From Brachynemurus nebulosus (lineage: Eukaryota > Arthropoda > Insecta > Neuroptera > Myrmeleontidae), in NCBI GenBank assembly GCA_035578155.1, contig JAPWDM010000011.1, positions 20,746,375 through 20,810,374 on the forward strand: a stretch of DNA of 64,000 nucleotides. Reading direction: 5' to 3'. Each line of letters begins with the position of its first letter. Positions within the stretch are counted from its first letter, which is position 1. Shown one piece after another: positions 46,739 through 59,868 of this stretch. Under the pieces are notes generated by a model. The model made no database searches. It saw nothing but the letters and a program-made list of their open reading frames with translations, and had not been told where the DNA came from. The translations under genes and the position numbers were made by a program.

Positions 46739-46786
46739 CTCTAAAGACTTGCTAGACATCGTAATTATTTTTGAATACTTTTCAGT

Positions 46787-46915
46787 GTTTTTAGCGAATT
46801 TCCATTCTGGAAATTCAGCTATTATAGCAGCTCTTATGGTAAGACCTAAGACCGGGACTATCATAGAAATTTGTTTTGGAGCCTCTAGAACTCGAAAATC
46901 TACTTCACTAAAATT

Positions 46916-46994
<79 letters not shown>

Positions 46995-47363
46995 TTTTCG
47001 CCATTTTTAATGAGCTTTTGCAAAATTTGGTCAGAATTCAAAAATTTTTTAGTTTTTTTTTTTTACATCATCGGAAAGAGCGTAAAAAATTGCATAAGAT
47101 GGGCTTTTAAAACATTGTTCTAAGTGAACTAACTTTTGAGAAAAATTAAGAAATTTGTTGAATTTTTTTACAATAAATACTTCACCGTTTTAGCAATTCT
47201 TTTCTAGATAAAACAAGTGCTAGTTAGTTATTCAATATGTAGGTATGTGTTATAATAACAACAGCTCTGTTTCATCTTTTTCAATTAAAATTAGCCAGAT
47301 TTTTAAGAATACGTTATGGAAATAAAATTTTTGCATGATGTCCTTCTTTAGAGAGAAAATATA

Positions 47364-47452
<89 letters not shown>

Positions 47453-47707
47453 ATACCTAGAAAAAAAAATCGAAAACTATAGTTATGTAATCTAATATTT
47501 GTAAATGGATATATGCTACACTATATGAGATCGGTTAGGGTCCAGAGCACCCAAAAGCGCCGAAAATTAACTACAGAATGATTTTGAAAATTGTTTCACT
47601 GTTAGAAAGCTAAACTATTTTAAATGGATACAGGTCTTAGATGAGATCCGCCAGTGCCCAATATTTGGAAATTCGCTATGTTATGCAGATGCTGCGATAG
47701 GGGTATT
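46787..47707 (+). mobile_element. TA-cored Helentron-like element, family 1, copy b (no mariner)
   Basis: It is nearly identical to copy a on both flanks: TTTTTAGCGAATTTCCATTC at the start, ATGAGATCCGCCAGTGCCC and GATGCTGCGATAGGGGTAT at the end. It has two TA tracts, 46919-46990 and 47367-47449. The first is where copy a holds the mariner. In copy a the second tract is only a few repeats long. Confidence 0.8.
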
Positions 47708-49178
47708 ATTATTCTACAATTTTATTATTCTACAGTCGGTTTTATTTTTTCTTAAAGAATTTCTCACTTATTGTATTTATTTTCAATATTGGAATACTAG
47801 GTGCGTGAGGCAAACTCGTATTTTACCGAATTTGAATTTGTTAGTATAATATGCGTTCCTTCTTATAGCGAATTAATAATAAATAATACGCATATTATTT
47901 ATGTGGATACTTATTATTCCAAATTAGTTTTTAGTTGACTACAACGGATCACAAGACAGAAAGGATTTAAAAATAAACTAGTTGTAATTCGTTATAATAT
48001 GAATTTGAAGAACTATTCGATTCCCACGTTTTGTAAACGGTATTTTGTAATTTTTATGAACTTAACAGACAGACATATTCCTAAAAATGGTAACTTGTCC
48101 GGTACAACGTATGTCCTTATACGAAATACGGTTGGAATAATATAATAGTTTTTTGTATTTGTATCGCTAATTTTTAATATGGTCGATAAAACCATTAAAA
48201 TTTGTTACTTTTTATAGAGTTTCCGTTTGATTAACGACATATTATGTATGTTTTAACATATTTAATGATCGGTTCGGAATGTTCAGTTTTTGTTATTTGC
48301 AAATGCTATTTTTTAGAGCGGTATTACCTATAGTCCAAGCAGATTACTGATTAAAACCTTGTTTTTTGCCAAAGTTAGTACCTGGAAGGAAAAATATGGA
48401 AAAGATAGGAAAAAATCCGTAGAATTCGATGAACTTTTTTTAAACAGCTGAATCATTGGAGAAGTTTCTCAAAATGGCGACCAAAGAAGGCCAGAAATAG
48501 TTTTTTGCATTTTTTAAAAAGACTGAATTTCGTACAAAAGTTGTAGAGCTATTTAATATCAACGGCATGAGACCGATTTTATGCAAATTAGTGCATAAAT
48601 AAATTAGTTATCGCAAAAAACCGCCAAAAATCGTGATTTTTTTAATTGCTTACACCTTAAAGGAAGAAGAATACTTTTTGTATATGAAACTTGGCGAAAG
48701 TGTAGTTCTTGGCAAGTAGAATAGGAACGTTTTTGAAAAATTGCAAAATATTTGGTGGGTAGTTTTTGCAAAAATAAATTTTTTCGAAAAAAAGATGTTT
48801 TTGCAGAATTCGATTTAACCAGGTTCTGGCCCACCTGCAGGCACATTTATGGACTTAGAATTTTCTTAAAGATTTGTACTAACGTATGCAATAAGTGGAC
48901 ACATTATTAAGTTATTCAAAATATGCAAAATAAATGACCGAAAAATTAATAATTTTTATGAATCCACCAAACTTCGATTATTTTTCATATTTTGAAATTT
49001 TACAGGTCAGCGTCAAAGATAGCATGATGTTTGTTATTTTTTATGACGCAAATACCTTATTTAAGCCACCAGTGGCGGTTTATAAGATTTTTTTTTAATA
49101 ATTAGCACCTACCTTATAATATTGCGTAACTGAAATGCAGCTAAGTGGTGAATTTCGTTCACACTAGGTATAGTTTTT
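47708..49178. other. no gene seen
   Basis: AT-rich sequence. An 80-codon minus-strand frame (48604-48846) has no recognisable domain and lacks flanking splice support that I can defend. Confidence 0.45.
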
Positions 49179-49432
49179 CAATATTTAAATGAGATGACTT
49201 TTCAAGTACGGCAATAATCAGCAGTATTGTTCACAGCATGATACCTACTTATCTATATGAATGCAAAAAGAAACCGTCGCTTGTAAAACAGGTAACAAAT
49301 TTAAATACAATTGGAGTGAACATAGGGTGGTATTTGTTGTAAGCAATAAAATAATTTAACATCTTGAAAGTTTATGGTCACTAATAACACCCTCTCGAAA
49401 AGTCATTCCAAATATTGTTGGAAAAGGTATAC
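49179..49432. repeat. dispersed repeat, copy 2 (empty site for element at 38566)
   Basis: This is the uninterrupted counterpart of 38405-39500. It is continuous across the TA where the other copy carries the 845-bp insertion. Confidence 0.85.
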
Positions 49433-49467
49433 TATGATAGCAAGACGTAATAGATAATAAGTACATA

Positions 49468-51118
49468 CATAGGAACTCCAATATAACGTAGTTTTTAGAG
49501 ACCAATCAAAATATTAAAAAACCGACTTCAGTATTGGTTAGCAATTGAAAAATAGACCAAACAGTGGAATTTAATAATAGATTTAGAATATTCTATTCGG
49601 AAACTAGGAAAGGTATCGGAAAACTAACTTTACTATAGGATTTGCCATTAAAGAAATGGTTGAATAGCGGAATTTGACAAAAGTTCTAGATCGTTCTATT
49701 CGGAACCTAGAACAGATATCAAAAAATAAACTTTACCATTAGATAGGCCATCAAAGAAAATGCTAAATAACGGAATTTGAGAAATGTTCTCGAATATTCT
49801 ATTCGGAAATTAACAAAAATATTGAGAGACCGACTTCATCAGTAGATTGCTCCTTGGTGAAAAAGGTCAAATAGTGGTGCTATACAAAAGTTTTAGTTAT
49901 AAATTTATGCTAACGTATACAATTGCAAAAAAGTATAATATTTATATTTTTCTTAAATAAAGTATTTTAACTCTTGTTAAATTCCGCTATTTGATCTTTT
50001 ATTTAATAACTAGATGAGTGATAAAATCGTTTTTTTGATATTTTTGCTAATTCTCGAATAGAACATTCTAGAATATTGTTCAATTTTTGTTATTTAGGCT
50101 TTCATTCGATGACAAATCCGATGGTGAAATCAGTTTTCCGATATTTTAACGAGTTCTCGAATAGAACATTCTAGAACATTGTTTAATTTTTGTTATTTAA
50201 GCTTTTATTTGATGACCAATTCGATGGTGAAGTCAGTTTCTTGATATCTTTGTTAGTTCTCGAATAGAACATTCTAGAATATTGTTAAATTTTTGTTATT
50301 TATGCTTTTATTCGAAGACCAATTTGATGGTGGAGTTAGTTTCCCGATATCTTTGCTAGTTCTCGAATAGAACATTCCAGAATATTGCTAAATTTTTGTT
50401 ATTTATGCTATTATTCGAAGACCAATTCGATGGTGAAGTTAGCTTCCCGATATCTTTCCTAGTTCTCGAATAGAACATTCTAGAACATTGTTCAGTTTTT
50501 GTTATTTAAGCTTTAGTTGATCACCAATTCGATGGTGAAGCCAGTTTCCCGATATCTTTGCTAGTTCTCGAATAGAACATTCTAGAACATTGCTAATTTT
50601 TTGTTATTTATGCTTTTATTCGAAGACCAATTCGATGGTGAAGTTAGTTTCTCGATATCTTTGCTAGATCCCGAATAGAACTTTCTAGAACTTTTGCTGA
50701 GTTCCGCTGTTTAGTCCCTTCTTTGGTAGACTATCAAATTGTGAAGTCGGTTTTTCGGAATCTTTGTTTTCCGAATAGAATATTCTGGAACTTTTATCAA
50801 AATTTGTTATCTTTTTTTTACATAACCAATCAAATCGAGAAATCGATGTGGATATGCACACATATTTGTCTACGTATGCATATACGGGAAATAATATGTA
50901 CGTGTATGTCTGTATATTGGTGTAAGTATCTGTTGGTGTTGATAAATTTACTGTAAAAGTTCACAGGAATCTGAATATTTTTGAACAAGTTCATAGGTTC
51001 ATAGTTCATACATAGTTAAAATATGGGAACTTCTCAGACCCTCACATAAATTTGCTACGCCCCTGAATCTGTGAGAGGGGTATCCCACCACTAACTACGT
51101 TATATTAGAGTTCCTATG
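49468..51118. mobile_element. TA-flanked MITE carrying opposed 103-bp satellite arrays
   Basis: The left end CATAGGAACTCCAATATAAC pairs with the right end GTTATATTAGAGTTCCTATG. TA is on both sides (49466-49467, 51119-51120). The core has eight units in forward orientation, marked by TTCTCGAATAGAACATTCTA at about 50052, 50155, 50258, 50361, 50464, 50566, 50668 and 50769. Three units lie in reverse orientation (TTCTATTCGG at 49591, 49693, 49797). Spacing is 101-104 bp. No coding sequence is present. A CTACGCCCCTG phrase near 51055 may be a hAT end nested in the right part. Confidence 0.88.
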
Positions 51119-51398
51119 TACTACTGGAAAAAAGGTTACAGAAAAAAAAAATCAGAAAAAAAATCCTTAAACCGCCAATGGATTGCCTCTCACACGAACA
51201 CACACACACAATGAAATATTGTTTATGTTTTAATGCTATGATTTATGTACAACATGCTATGTTTGACGTTGCTAACTTCGACGTCGTCCTGTATTTGTTT
51301 GATTACGTCTTTAAAAATCATTAAGTTAGAGTTGTAAAGTATTACTCATGATTCTCCAGCCCCATTTTTTGGGATGAAGTTATTTTGCTTGGACTATA

Positions 51399-51939
51399 CA
51401 GTTGAACTCTTTTTTGTGCGGTCTTTTTTTTCTGCGACTTTTTTAATGCGATTTTTTTTATGCGGTTTGTAAAAAATGGCCATTAAAATGCATAATGTGA
51501 ATCAAAATCACGAGATAGTTAGAAACTTAAACAATTACTATTATAACTTTCTTTGATAAAAATACTTTTTATCGCCTTTAAGTATTTAATCAATACATTG
51601 CATAAGAACATAAGTCATTTAATTTTGTTACAGATGTATTTTTCAAAATTTTCATAATATTATAAAATTGAAATAAAATGTTTCTACATGTAAATAAATG
51701 CTTTATCTTGTTTATAGAAACAACTTCTAAGGAAATTTCTAAGTTTTGAGCGTTTTGAGTGATGTTTTTTTGATGAAACTTTCTTTATGCGGTCCCGACC
51801 AACCGCATAAAAAAAGTTTTTTGTACAATCTGGATCGAACTATACTTTTTATACCTATTTATGATATTTTTGAATATATTTTTTTTGTGCGATTTTTTTT
51901 ATGCGATTCCCGCCACCGCACAAAAAAAATGATCAACTG
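51399..51939. mobile_element. pogo-like MITE (CAGTTGAAC ends), full copy
   Basis: The left end CAGTTGAACTC and right end TGATCAACTG lie next to TA on both sides (51397-51398, 51940-51941). T-rich TTTTTTATGCGGT or GTGCGATTTTT phrases sit just inside both ends. The left 300 bp recur at 63245. Confidence 0.75.
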
Positions 51940-51941
51940 TA

Positions 51942-52774
51942 TTATTGAAATGAAGTGATTCAAAATCTCGCTCGAATCAAAATTGTGTGATGTAGGTGGT
52001 AGGGCCGCTGCTAAAGTGTAAGGAAACAGCATTATTTGGGGTGGTATTATTTGTCAGAGCTTTCACTCTTTGTGAGCATTTTCTGGACATACTGAAAATG
52101 ATCGAAAAAGATGGCAACTAGTTTGAGTCGACAAAATTTTGTATTTGAAGTTTTTTTTTTTAGGATTATAACGGATAGGGAGTATAGGGTTTCGTTGCTT
52201 CATTACAGTTGGATTGTATAAATTTTAATTTTTCATTTCTCATGATTTAATACTAAAATCATGTTTTAGCCACAATGCTTTTAATCACTTCGTTGTAAAT
52301 TTCATTAAATATTTATGAAAATTAATGTTATTCTATCAAAATATTATTAATCAATAATATAAACACTGTTATCGTTTTAGTCGGAGAGCTGGCGACACTC
52401 AGAATCAGTTTTATAATGGTTGTCCTCAGTGTTTACATAACTATATTACGGTATACATAACTCGAAGTTATAGTGAAAAGTGATACCGTTAGGGTTGAAA
52501 ATTTGAAAATTTGAAAATTTTTCAGGGTAAGTCTGTGGAGCAAGATAGTGAAAACTACCAAGGGGACATTGAATTGTGGGAAACCTCCAGTTAGTACGCC
52601 TTAAAAGTTGCTTAGACAAAATTCTATCTACATATATTATTGTCACGAAAACTAGATCGGTCAAAGAGTTTCTTGTGACATAATTTATGGAAATTGCAGT
52701 TAGACCTTATTCTCATGGGACAGATTTGGTCAACATCTCCTAGAAATTCTACAAAATACCATTTTTCACTATAA
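51942..52774. other. no gene seen
   Basis: AT-rich sequence without conserved open frames, RNA genes or paired repeats. Confidence 0.45.
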
Positions 52775-52782
52775 CTTGACTG

Positions 52783-53776
52783 CAATGTTGGGCGCAATCG
52801 ATTACATGTAATCGATTACTTGTAATCAGATTACATGTAATCGCGATTACATTTTATTACGATTACATTTTTTTAATGTAATCATGATTACATGTAATCC
52901 AATTACTTGTAATCGGGATTACATGTAATTTGATTACATGTAATCTGAGTACATGTAATCGTGATTACTTGTAATCAAATTACAAATTACTTTTACTAAT
53001 AACCAATAAGTACATAAATATGGATAAGTAATCCTGTTCTCCTAATACTCGTAAGATATTGAAAAACTGTTTTTGGATATCAAATTCGTAAAAGACCTTA
53101 AGTAGGAGGGTAGGTAGGTAGGTAGTTGTTTAGCCTTATGATAGATAATTAGAGTGGGAACATTGGTCCGAACAAACGAGTTCCTAAGTTTTGAAAGAAT
53201 ATATGCATTACATACTAGCATTTACCCGCAGCTTCGCTCGCGTGGCAGTAGTAGGGTTGAACCGGTTAGCGGGTTCTAGACACACTACGTCGTCAAAAGT
53301 ATGGCGACACCTTAACCCAGTGGGTGCCCACACTTTTGACACGGCAGTGTACCGCAACGTTAACTACAGTACCGCGTCAAAAGTGTGGGTACTCCCTGGG
53401 TTAAGGTGTCCTCCTACTTTTGACGACGTAATGTGTGCTAGACGCCCAACCATTATTTCCTTTTAAACCTAACTTTTTCACTATCGAATTTTTTTAATTC
53501 GTATTATAGCAGTTTTTTATTTGTATATCTTAAGGAAAAGTAATCGTAATTTTGTAGTCAAATTACTGAAACGATTACTTTTTTGTAATCCAGATACGAT
53601 TACAAATTACGATTACAAAATGTAATTGTAATCAAAAATCTTCGATTACATTTTGTAAATGTAATTTGTAATCTGATTAACAAATTACAAAATGTAATTT
53701 GTAATCAAAAATCACTGATTACATTTTGTAATCGTAACCTGTAATCTGTAATTTGATTACATTTTGCCCAACACTG
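52783..53776. mobile_element. hAT MITE full of ATTACATGTAAT palindromes
   Basis: The ends are CAATGTTGGGC and GCCCAACACTG. CTTGACTG is duplicated exactly (52775-52782, 53777-53784), an 8-bp hAT TSD. The left 200 bp and the right 250 bp are built from GATTACATGTAATC and close variants, many of them perfect palindromes. Two other repeats are nested: a fragment at about 53213 and a hairpin element at 53274. Confidence 0.88.
53274..53443. mobile_element. GC-rich hairpin MITE nested in the hAT MITE
   Basis: TCTAGACACACTACGTCGTC at the left pairs with GACGACGTAATGTGTGCTAG at the right. The stem continues with CTTAACCCAG/CTGGGTTAAG and CACACTTTTGAC/GTCAAAAGTGTG, so almost the whole unit folds back. 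It is markedly GC-richer than its surroundings. The TSD is unclear. Confidence 0.7.
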
Positions 53777-54654
53777 CTTGACTGTAATGTAGTTATGTAG
53801 GTACAAATTGGGGACAAATAAGTATATTATTATGTAAACTTCAATTTTTATAAAACTCTTGGATCCCGGGTGTCGTTAGCTCTCTGGCTACTTTTATTAT
53901 CATTAAAATAATGTTGATTTTGCAATTGTAGTATGTAATTCTAGTGGTGTATGTAGTGATTTGTATGTGTTAAACTTTCTACAAGGTCAGTTACCGACTG
54001 ATGTCTTTCCGATAAATGTTATTTATTATCGTTAAATTTTTTATTTTTTGCATATCATGTTCGTTCATATACCTACATATTAATTTATTATACGACATAC
54101 GACTGAAATGATATTGATAAGTCAAATCAAGGTCTTTGTTGGAGAAAGTTCAAATTACATACTTATAGTTTACATGGTTTAATATAATTTTATTAAACAT
54201 GCATAAAGTTTGAAATTTTGATTTTCAATAGTTAGATGTAATCAATTGAATAGATTGACTATTTTATTTGATTTTAATTACTGGAGTCATTACATATTAT
54301 GTCAATGTTAGAAGATATTATGGACTTTCAATTTGTTTCAGATTTCACTATTTATTTTTTGACATTTTTTTATATTTAGGACCATTTCTTTATTTAATGT
54401 TCAGATTATTAGGAAATTTATACAAGAATACGAAAAATTAACGAGAAAGCTATGAGAAAGTTCCTTCCACCTTATTTTCGGAGAAAATTATTGACATGTC
54501 TACCTGTTTTTTTGATTAAGGGTGGGGAAATCCAATATACTATTGAAAGAGTGTATGCACATGTTTCGGTCAATATGATCATTATCAAATATGTCATAAG
54601 AATTTTAACAATAAAAATGGTAGCTTTACTACCATTGGTAACTTTTACCATTGG

Positions 54655-54973
54655 TTACCACTACAATGGTAACTTTTACGAAATTTGGTGAAAATGTTGG
54701 ATGTCCCAAACCGTCGGACAAGTTCGTTAGCCAGACACGTCCGGTGCCAGGAACATGGTTTTTGTTCTTGAAAAAAATTAGTTTTTTGCCATAATTTCCA
54801 AATTTCCACTTATTCAAAAATTTTTGTGAAATTTTTTTACACCATTTAAAAGAGGAAAAAAATTACATAAAAAAGTCTTTAAACCATTATTCTATGTCAA
54901 CTAGTTTCCGAGAACAATTAATATTTATAAACGGTAGTTCGCTATGTTATGCAGAATGCTGCGACAGGAGTAT
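54655..54973 (+). mobile_element. family-1 repeat, copy e (3' half)
   Basis: It begins near ACGAAATTTGGTGAAAATGT and ends GCTATGTTATGCAGAATGCT. It matches the right half of copy c. The TA core and 5' end are missing. Confidence 0.7.
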
Positions 54974-55135
54974 ATATTCTAATTATATGAACGTACCTAC
55001 GTATGTAAGTACTTATACATACTTGTATGTTGTACAACAGTATAGCTTGTAGAGTCATATACATCTGTACATATGTTTGTATGTTATATGCCTTTTTGTT
55101 TAGGGTTCCGAAGAAAGTCCTATTTTTTAGACCTA

Positions 55136-55487
55136 CGAAAAAATCTCCCGGGACTATAATAGAAATTTGTTTTGAGGTCCCTAGAAACCGAAAATAATAT
55201 TCATTAAAATTTATATAATTTTATATTATATTTACATTTAGTCCCACACCGTTGGACAAGTTCGTTAGCCAGCCATGTCGAATGCCTGGAATATGGTTTT
55301 TTTGGTCACTTTTCGTGAAAAAAATTAGTTTTTTGCCAAAATTGTCAAATTAAAAAATTTTTGCGACATTTATTTACATCATTAGAAAGAGGAGGATAAA
55401 TCACTTAAATGGGTGAAAAATCACAGAAAAACGGATTTTTATAAACGGGAATTCGCTATGTTATGCAGAATGCTGCGACAGGGGTAT
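55136..55487 (+). mobile_element. family-1 repeat, copy f
   Basis: It matches copy d, including the upstream TAGGGTTCCGAAGAAAGT and the 3' end GCTATGTTATGCAGAATGCT. The order e then f repeats the order c then d, with a related 150-bp spacer. Confidence 0.7.
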
Positions 55488-56676
<1,189 letters not shown>

Positions 56677-57249
56677 CATATATTACGGAATTGACGTTAT
56701 AAGTCGCATATAACATATAAACGAAAAAGTTACGCAAGAGCCGCGCAGCGACGAGTGGATAATTACGCGAGTCTATAATATGCCTTACAACCTAGTTACG
56801 TACTATACTTTATCTACAACTAACATAAAATTCACAATAAAAAATTTGGTACGAAAATGGTACATCAGAATTACGTCAAACGTGAATTATTGTCTCGTGG
56901 GAAAAGACCGATCACTTCTTTTTACTACCCCTCCTCCCTCCCCCCGAAAAAATTAAAAGAATAAAAATAGAAAACCTACAACCTTTTTAACTCAAATTTA
57001 TTGTTTCAAAAAAAAATCTTACTCTGTGCTTTCATGATATAAGCAAATATAAAAAAAGACATCATTATATAGGAATCAAACTGTTGAAAATAGTCCAGTC
57101 ACAAAATTTGTCGCCCAGAAATCTCAAAAATAGCCGTTTTAGTGACAAGTAACACAATCTAGCAACCCTGTTTTGTGATAGTCTTAAAATGACTAATTGT
57201 AAGTAACTGTTTTTCACGACTGAAAGAAATTAAATATCCTACCTACTTA

Positions 57250-57813
57250 CAAGGAAAGGGCAAGAAGTTGAAAATTCAAAAAAAATCTGAAACTTTGTCA
57301 GTATGTAGAAAGTGGCTACCTAATAACATAAAAAATATCAGTTGCTGCTAAAAAACGTTTTTAAGGGGTGAAACATCCCCTCAAAGTTGGAATTCAAAAA
57401 TTTAAAAATCGATGAAATTTTGTTTATACGTACCTTAAAAAGTTCTAGTAACAAATATAACATTATTTTTTGCATTTACACATTTTTAGGGGTTGAAACC
57501 ACCCCTCAGCTGTGTACTTAAAAATTTAAAAATTGATTATATTTTGTTTATATATACTACATAGAGCTCTAGTAATAAATATAACATTATTTGTTGCATC
57601 TATAAATCTTTAGGGGTTGAAACCACCCCTTCATATGTGTACTTAAAAATTTATAAATTGATGATATTTTGTTTATATATTATATACTATATAGAGCTCT
57701 TAAAAACGTTTTTTAGCAGCAACTGATATTTTTTATGTTATTAGATAGCCACCCTCTATATACTGACAAGGTTTCAGATTTTTTTGAATTTTCGTCTTCT
57801 TGCCCTTTCTTTG
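57250..57813. mobile_element. TIR element with three 124-bp tandem units (3-bp TTA TSD)
   Basis: The outer arms run about 120 bp: CAAGGAAAGGGCAAGAAG at the left against CTTCTTGCCCTTTCTTTG at the right. TTA is on both sides (57247-57249, 57814-57816). A PIF/Harbinger-type element is possible on TSD alone. The interior has three units starting AGGGGTTGAAACCACCCC-like at 57364, 57488 and 57612. There is no coding sequence. Confidence 0.75.
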
Positions 57814-58188
57814 TTAGACACCCTTAATTTTTTACCACTTTAATTTTCGATTGTGGTTTGTTCTTATTAAAAGCAAAGTTGAAATGTTGCTGGGTACTGA
57901 ATCTGTTAAATTATGCTACGAATATTATTTATTTTGTATTTCAAAATGAACGGTACACGTATCTTTGTTGCTATTGTTGCTATCTATGTAAACCAATTTT
58001 ATTAGAAATCCGACAAAAATTAACAACAGATAATTATTTTGTAATATACTGTGGCTATAAAATTTTTAACTGACGATTATTCATACCTATGTATAATTAA
58101 TTGTATGTCCGATAATGATTTAGTTTTTTTTTTTTTTTTTGATTTTTTGGAATTTTCTATTTGGAAATGCAAATACTATCAAGTACTA

Positions 58189-58483
58189 CAGTAAAAGCTC
58201 TCTAATCTTGACAAGCATGTCCAGGACCATTCTCTAGTCTTGACATTCCCACTATTTACTACCCCTGTGCGCACTGAATGCGCAACATACGCAATTTAAA
58301 TCTAAAAAAAGAGATAGGTAGAGACGGATACCAAATATAAACTATACGCGTCATTAATTACGAATGTAATTGGTTCCGGAAGAATCATGGTGGGAGAAAA
58401 TATTGTCAAGGGTAGAGAAATTATCCAGTCAAGATTAGAGAGACAGCAAGTTTATGGAGTGCAAGTTTACGGGGCTTCTACTA
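58189..58483. mobile_element. pogo-like MITE (295 bp)
   Basis: The left end CAGTAAAAGCTCTCTAATC pairs imperfectly with the right end GGGGCTTCTACTA. TA is on both sides (58187-58188, 58484-58485). ATCTTGAC and GTCAAGATTAGAGAG form further inverted pairs inside. Confidence 0.65.
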
Positions 58484-59061
58484 TAGCCAGTATCGGGCAT
58501 GCATTGCAATGACATTCAATAAACTATATATATGTACCTACTTTCGTTGAAACGTTTCGCGCGCCACCTATTGTATAACGATTGTACGAATTCAGAAACC
58601 TTTACGAGCGTGCGCCCACCCCATAAAAGTTTCATCGCAATTCGCAATCCTAATGTATAGGAACGCATGCGGAATAAATAAAGAACCATTTACATATATT
58701 TATGTATATGTATACAGATTGACATGTCACTAATTTACGTAACCCTTCTGTATTCGTAACGCTGTAAATTTTTCGAATATAATCATGGAAAATTCCTACA
58801 ACATAAGAATTCTGTTTCTATGCAGAAAACACATACATACGTATAAAATGATGTGATGATTCAGAGCTGAAATCTTTTTATTTTATATTTAGAAGACAAA
58901 ATTTGTATTCAACAATTGTTAACAAATTTGTAATATTTGAATATTTTATTTTTATTACATTTTATTTTATTTTTTTTAATTTGAATATGTGTACTTTTCA
59001 ACAAGTTCGGTCGTTAACCTTTCTGCAATAGTAGATATTACGATTTAAAAAAAAATCTTAC

Positions 59062-59484
59062 TCTTTTGGAGGGTCGCCAAAAAGTAATATTTTTCAAAAA
59101 TTTTTGACCTATTTTCGTTAGAAATCTCATAAAGTGTATCATGTTGTAAAAATTTTAAGGTTACTTTTTCCTTTCCGCATATTAAATTTACGTAATTTAA
59201 ATCGATTTCCAGAGTTGATAAAACATTTCTTGTTATGAAAATTGACAAAAAACTAGATGCTACCCTTATATTCAGCATAAGAAAATTTTTATATTTTTTA
59301 TCAAAATCAGCCAAGGGACTGAGCGTGCTAGGCCACTGGTACTTGAAACTAGGGTTGTTACGAATATACTTACAAGAACAAATCTGAACAAAAAAATTTC
59401 CAAGTTTGGGAATGCAAATGAAAATGCGATTAAGAATACGAAAGGGAATAATTATCTTTTTAATTTCTTTGACTAAATTGGGAT
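59062..59484 (-). CDS. candidate internal exon, 141 codons, unrecognised
   Basis: On the minus strand the open frame is preceded by a strong acceptor (TTTTGTCTCACACAG at 59485 and above). It ends at a good donor (GTAAGA at 59061). Its length of 423 bp is divisible by three, in phase 1 on both sides. It is the longest open frame here that is neither transposase nor TA repeat. A run of this length is improbable by chance at this AT content. The product has a basic N-terminal part, a WPSTLSPLADFD stretch and a hydrophobic VASSFLSIFI segment. No family is recognised. It lacks an ATG near its start, so it would be internal. It could be a relic. Confidence 0.35.
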
Positions 59485-59614
59485 CTGTGTGAGACAAAAC
59501 AAGAGTATCACAGATCTTGTTGACCCTTCTCTGTCTCTGATAATCAAAAAATTGACAATTGTTGAATTAGTGAATGCAAGAAAACCATGTGACAAAAACA
59601 TGTATCTTTGTCAG

Positions 59615-59868
59615 GGCCGAATTTATCCTAAGTGCCGCCTCTACCTTTCCCTGAAAAGACAAAAAGACAATTTCTTAATAACTTTTTATTTTGTTTTTTC
59701 TACAAAAAATAAGTGACGAACAAAAAAAAAAAAAAAACAAATTCTTAATTTTACCGCCTTCTTAAGAATTAAAAATTTGCCGCGCGTGCCCCTAAAGGAT
59801 ATTGTCGACATAGTTTTTTACGAGGACCAGCGCATACGCTTTTACTTTCTATAAATTCAGCCTACTGA
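59615..59868. mobile_element. possible hAT MITE related to 33746-34059
   Basis: The left end CAGGGCCGAATTTATCCTAA resembles the hAT MITE ends at 33746. A degraded inverted partner, ATAAATTCAGCCTACTG, is at 59852-59868. GTGCCGCC and GCCGCGCGTGCCCCTAA inside are shared in kind. No matching 8-bp TSD was found. Confidence 0.45.

Noticed and set aside
49591..50790. CRISPR-like array
   Set aside because: Whole 103-bp units repeat without unique spacers, orientation flips, and the DNA is eukaryotic. It is a satellite inside a MITE.
51040..51075. Complete hAT MITE ending GCTACGCCCCTG
   Set aside because: One terminus is suggestive but no partner end or 8-bp duplication could be found.
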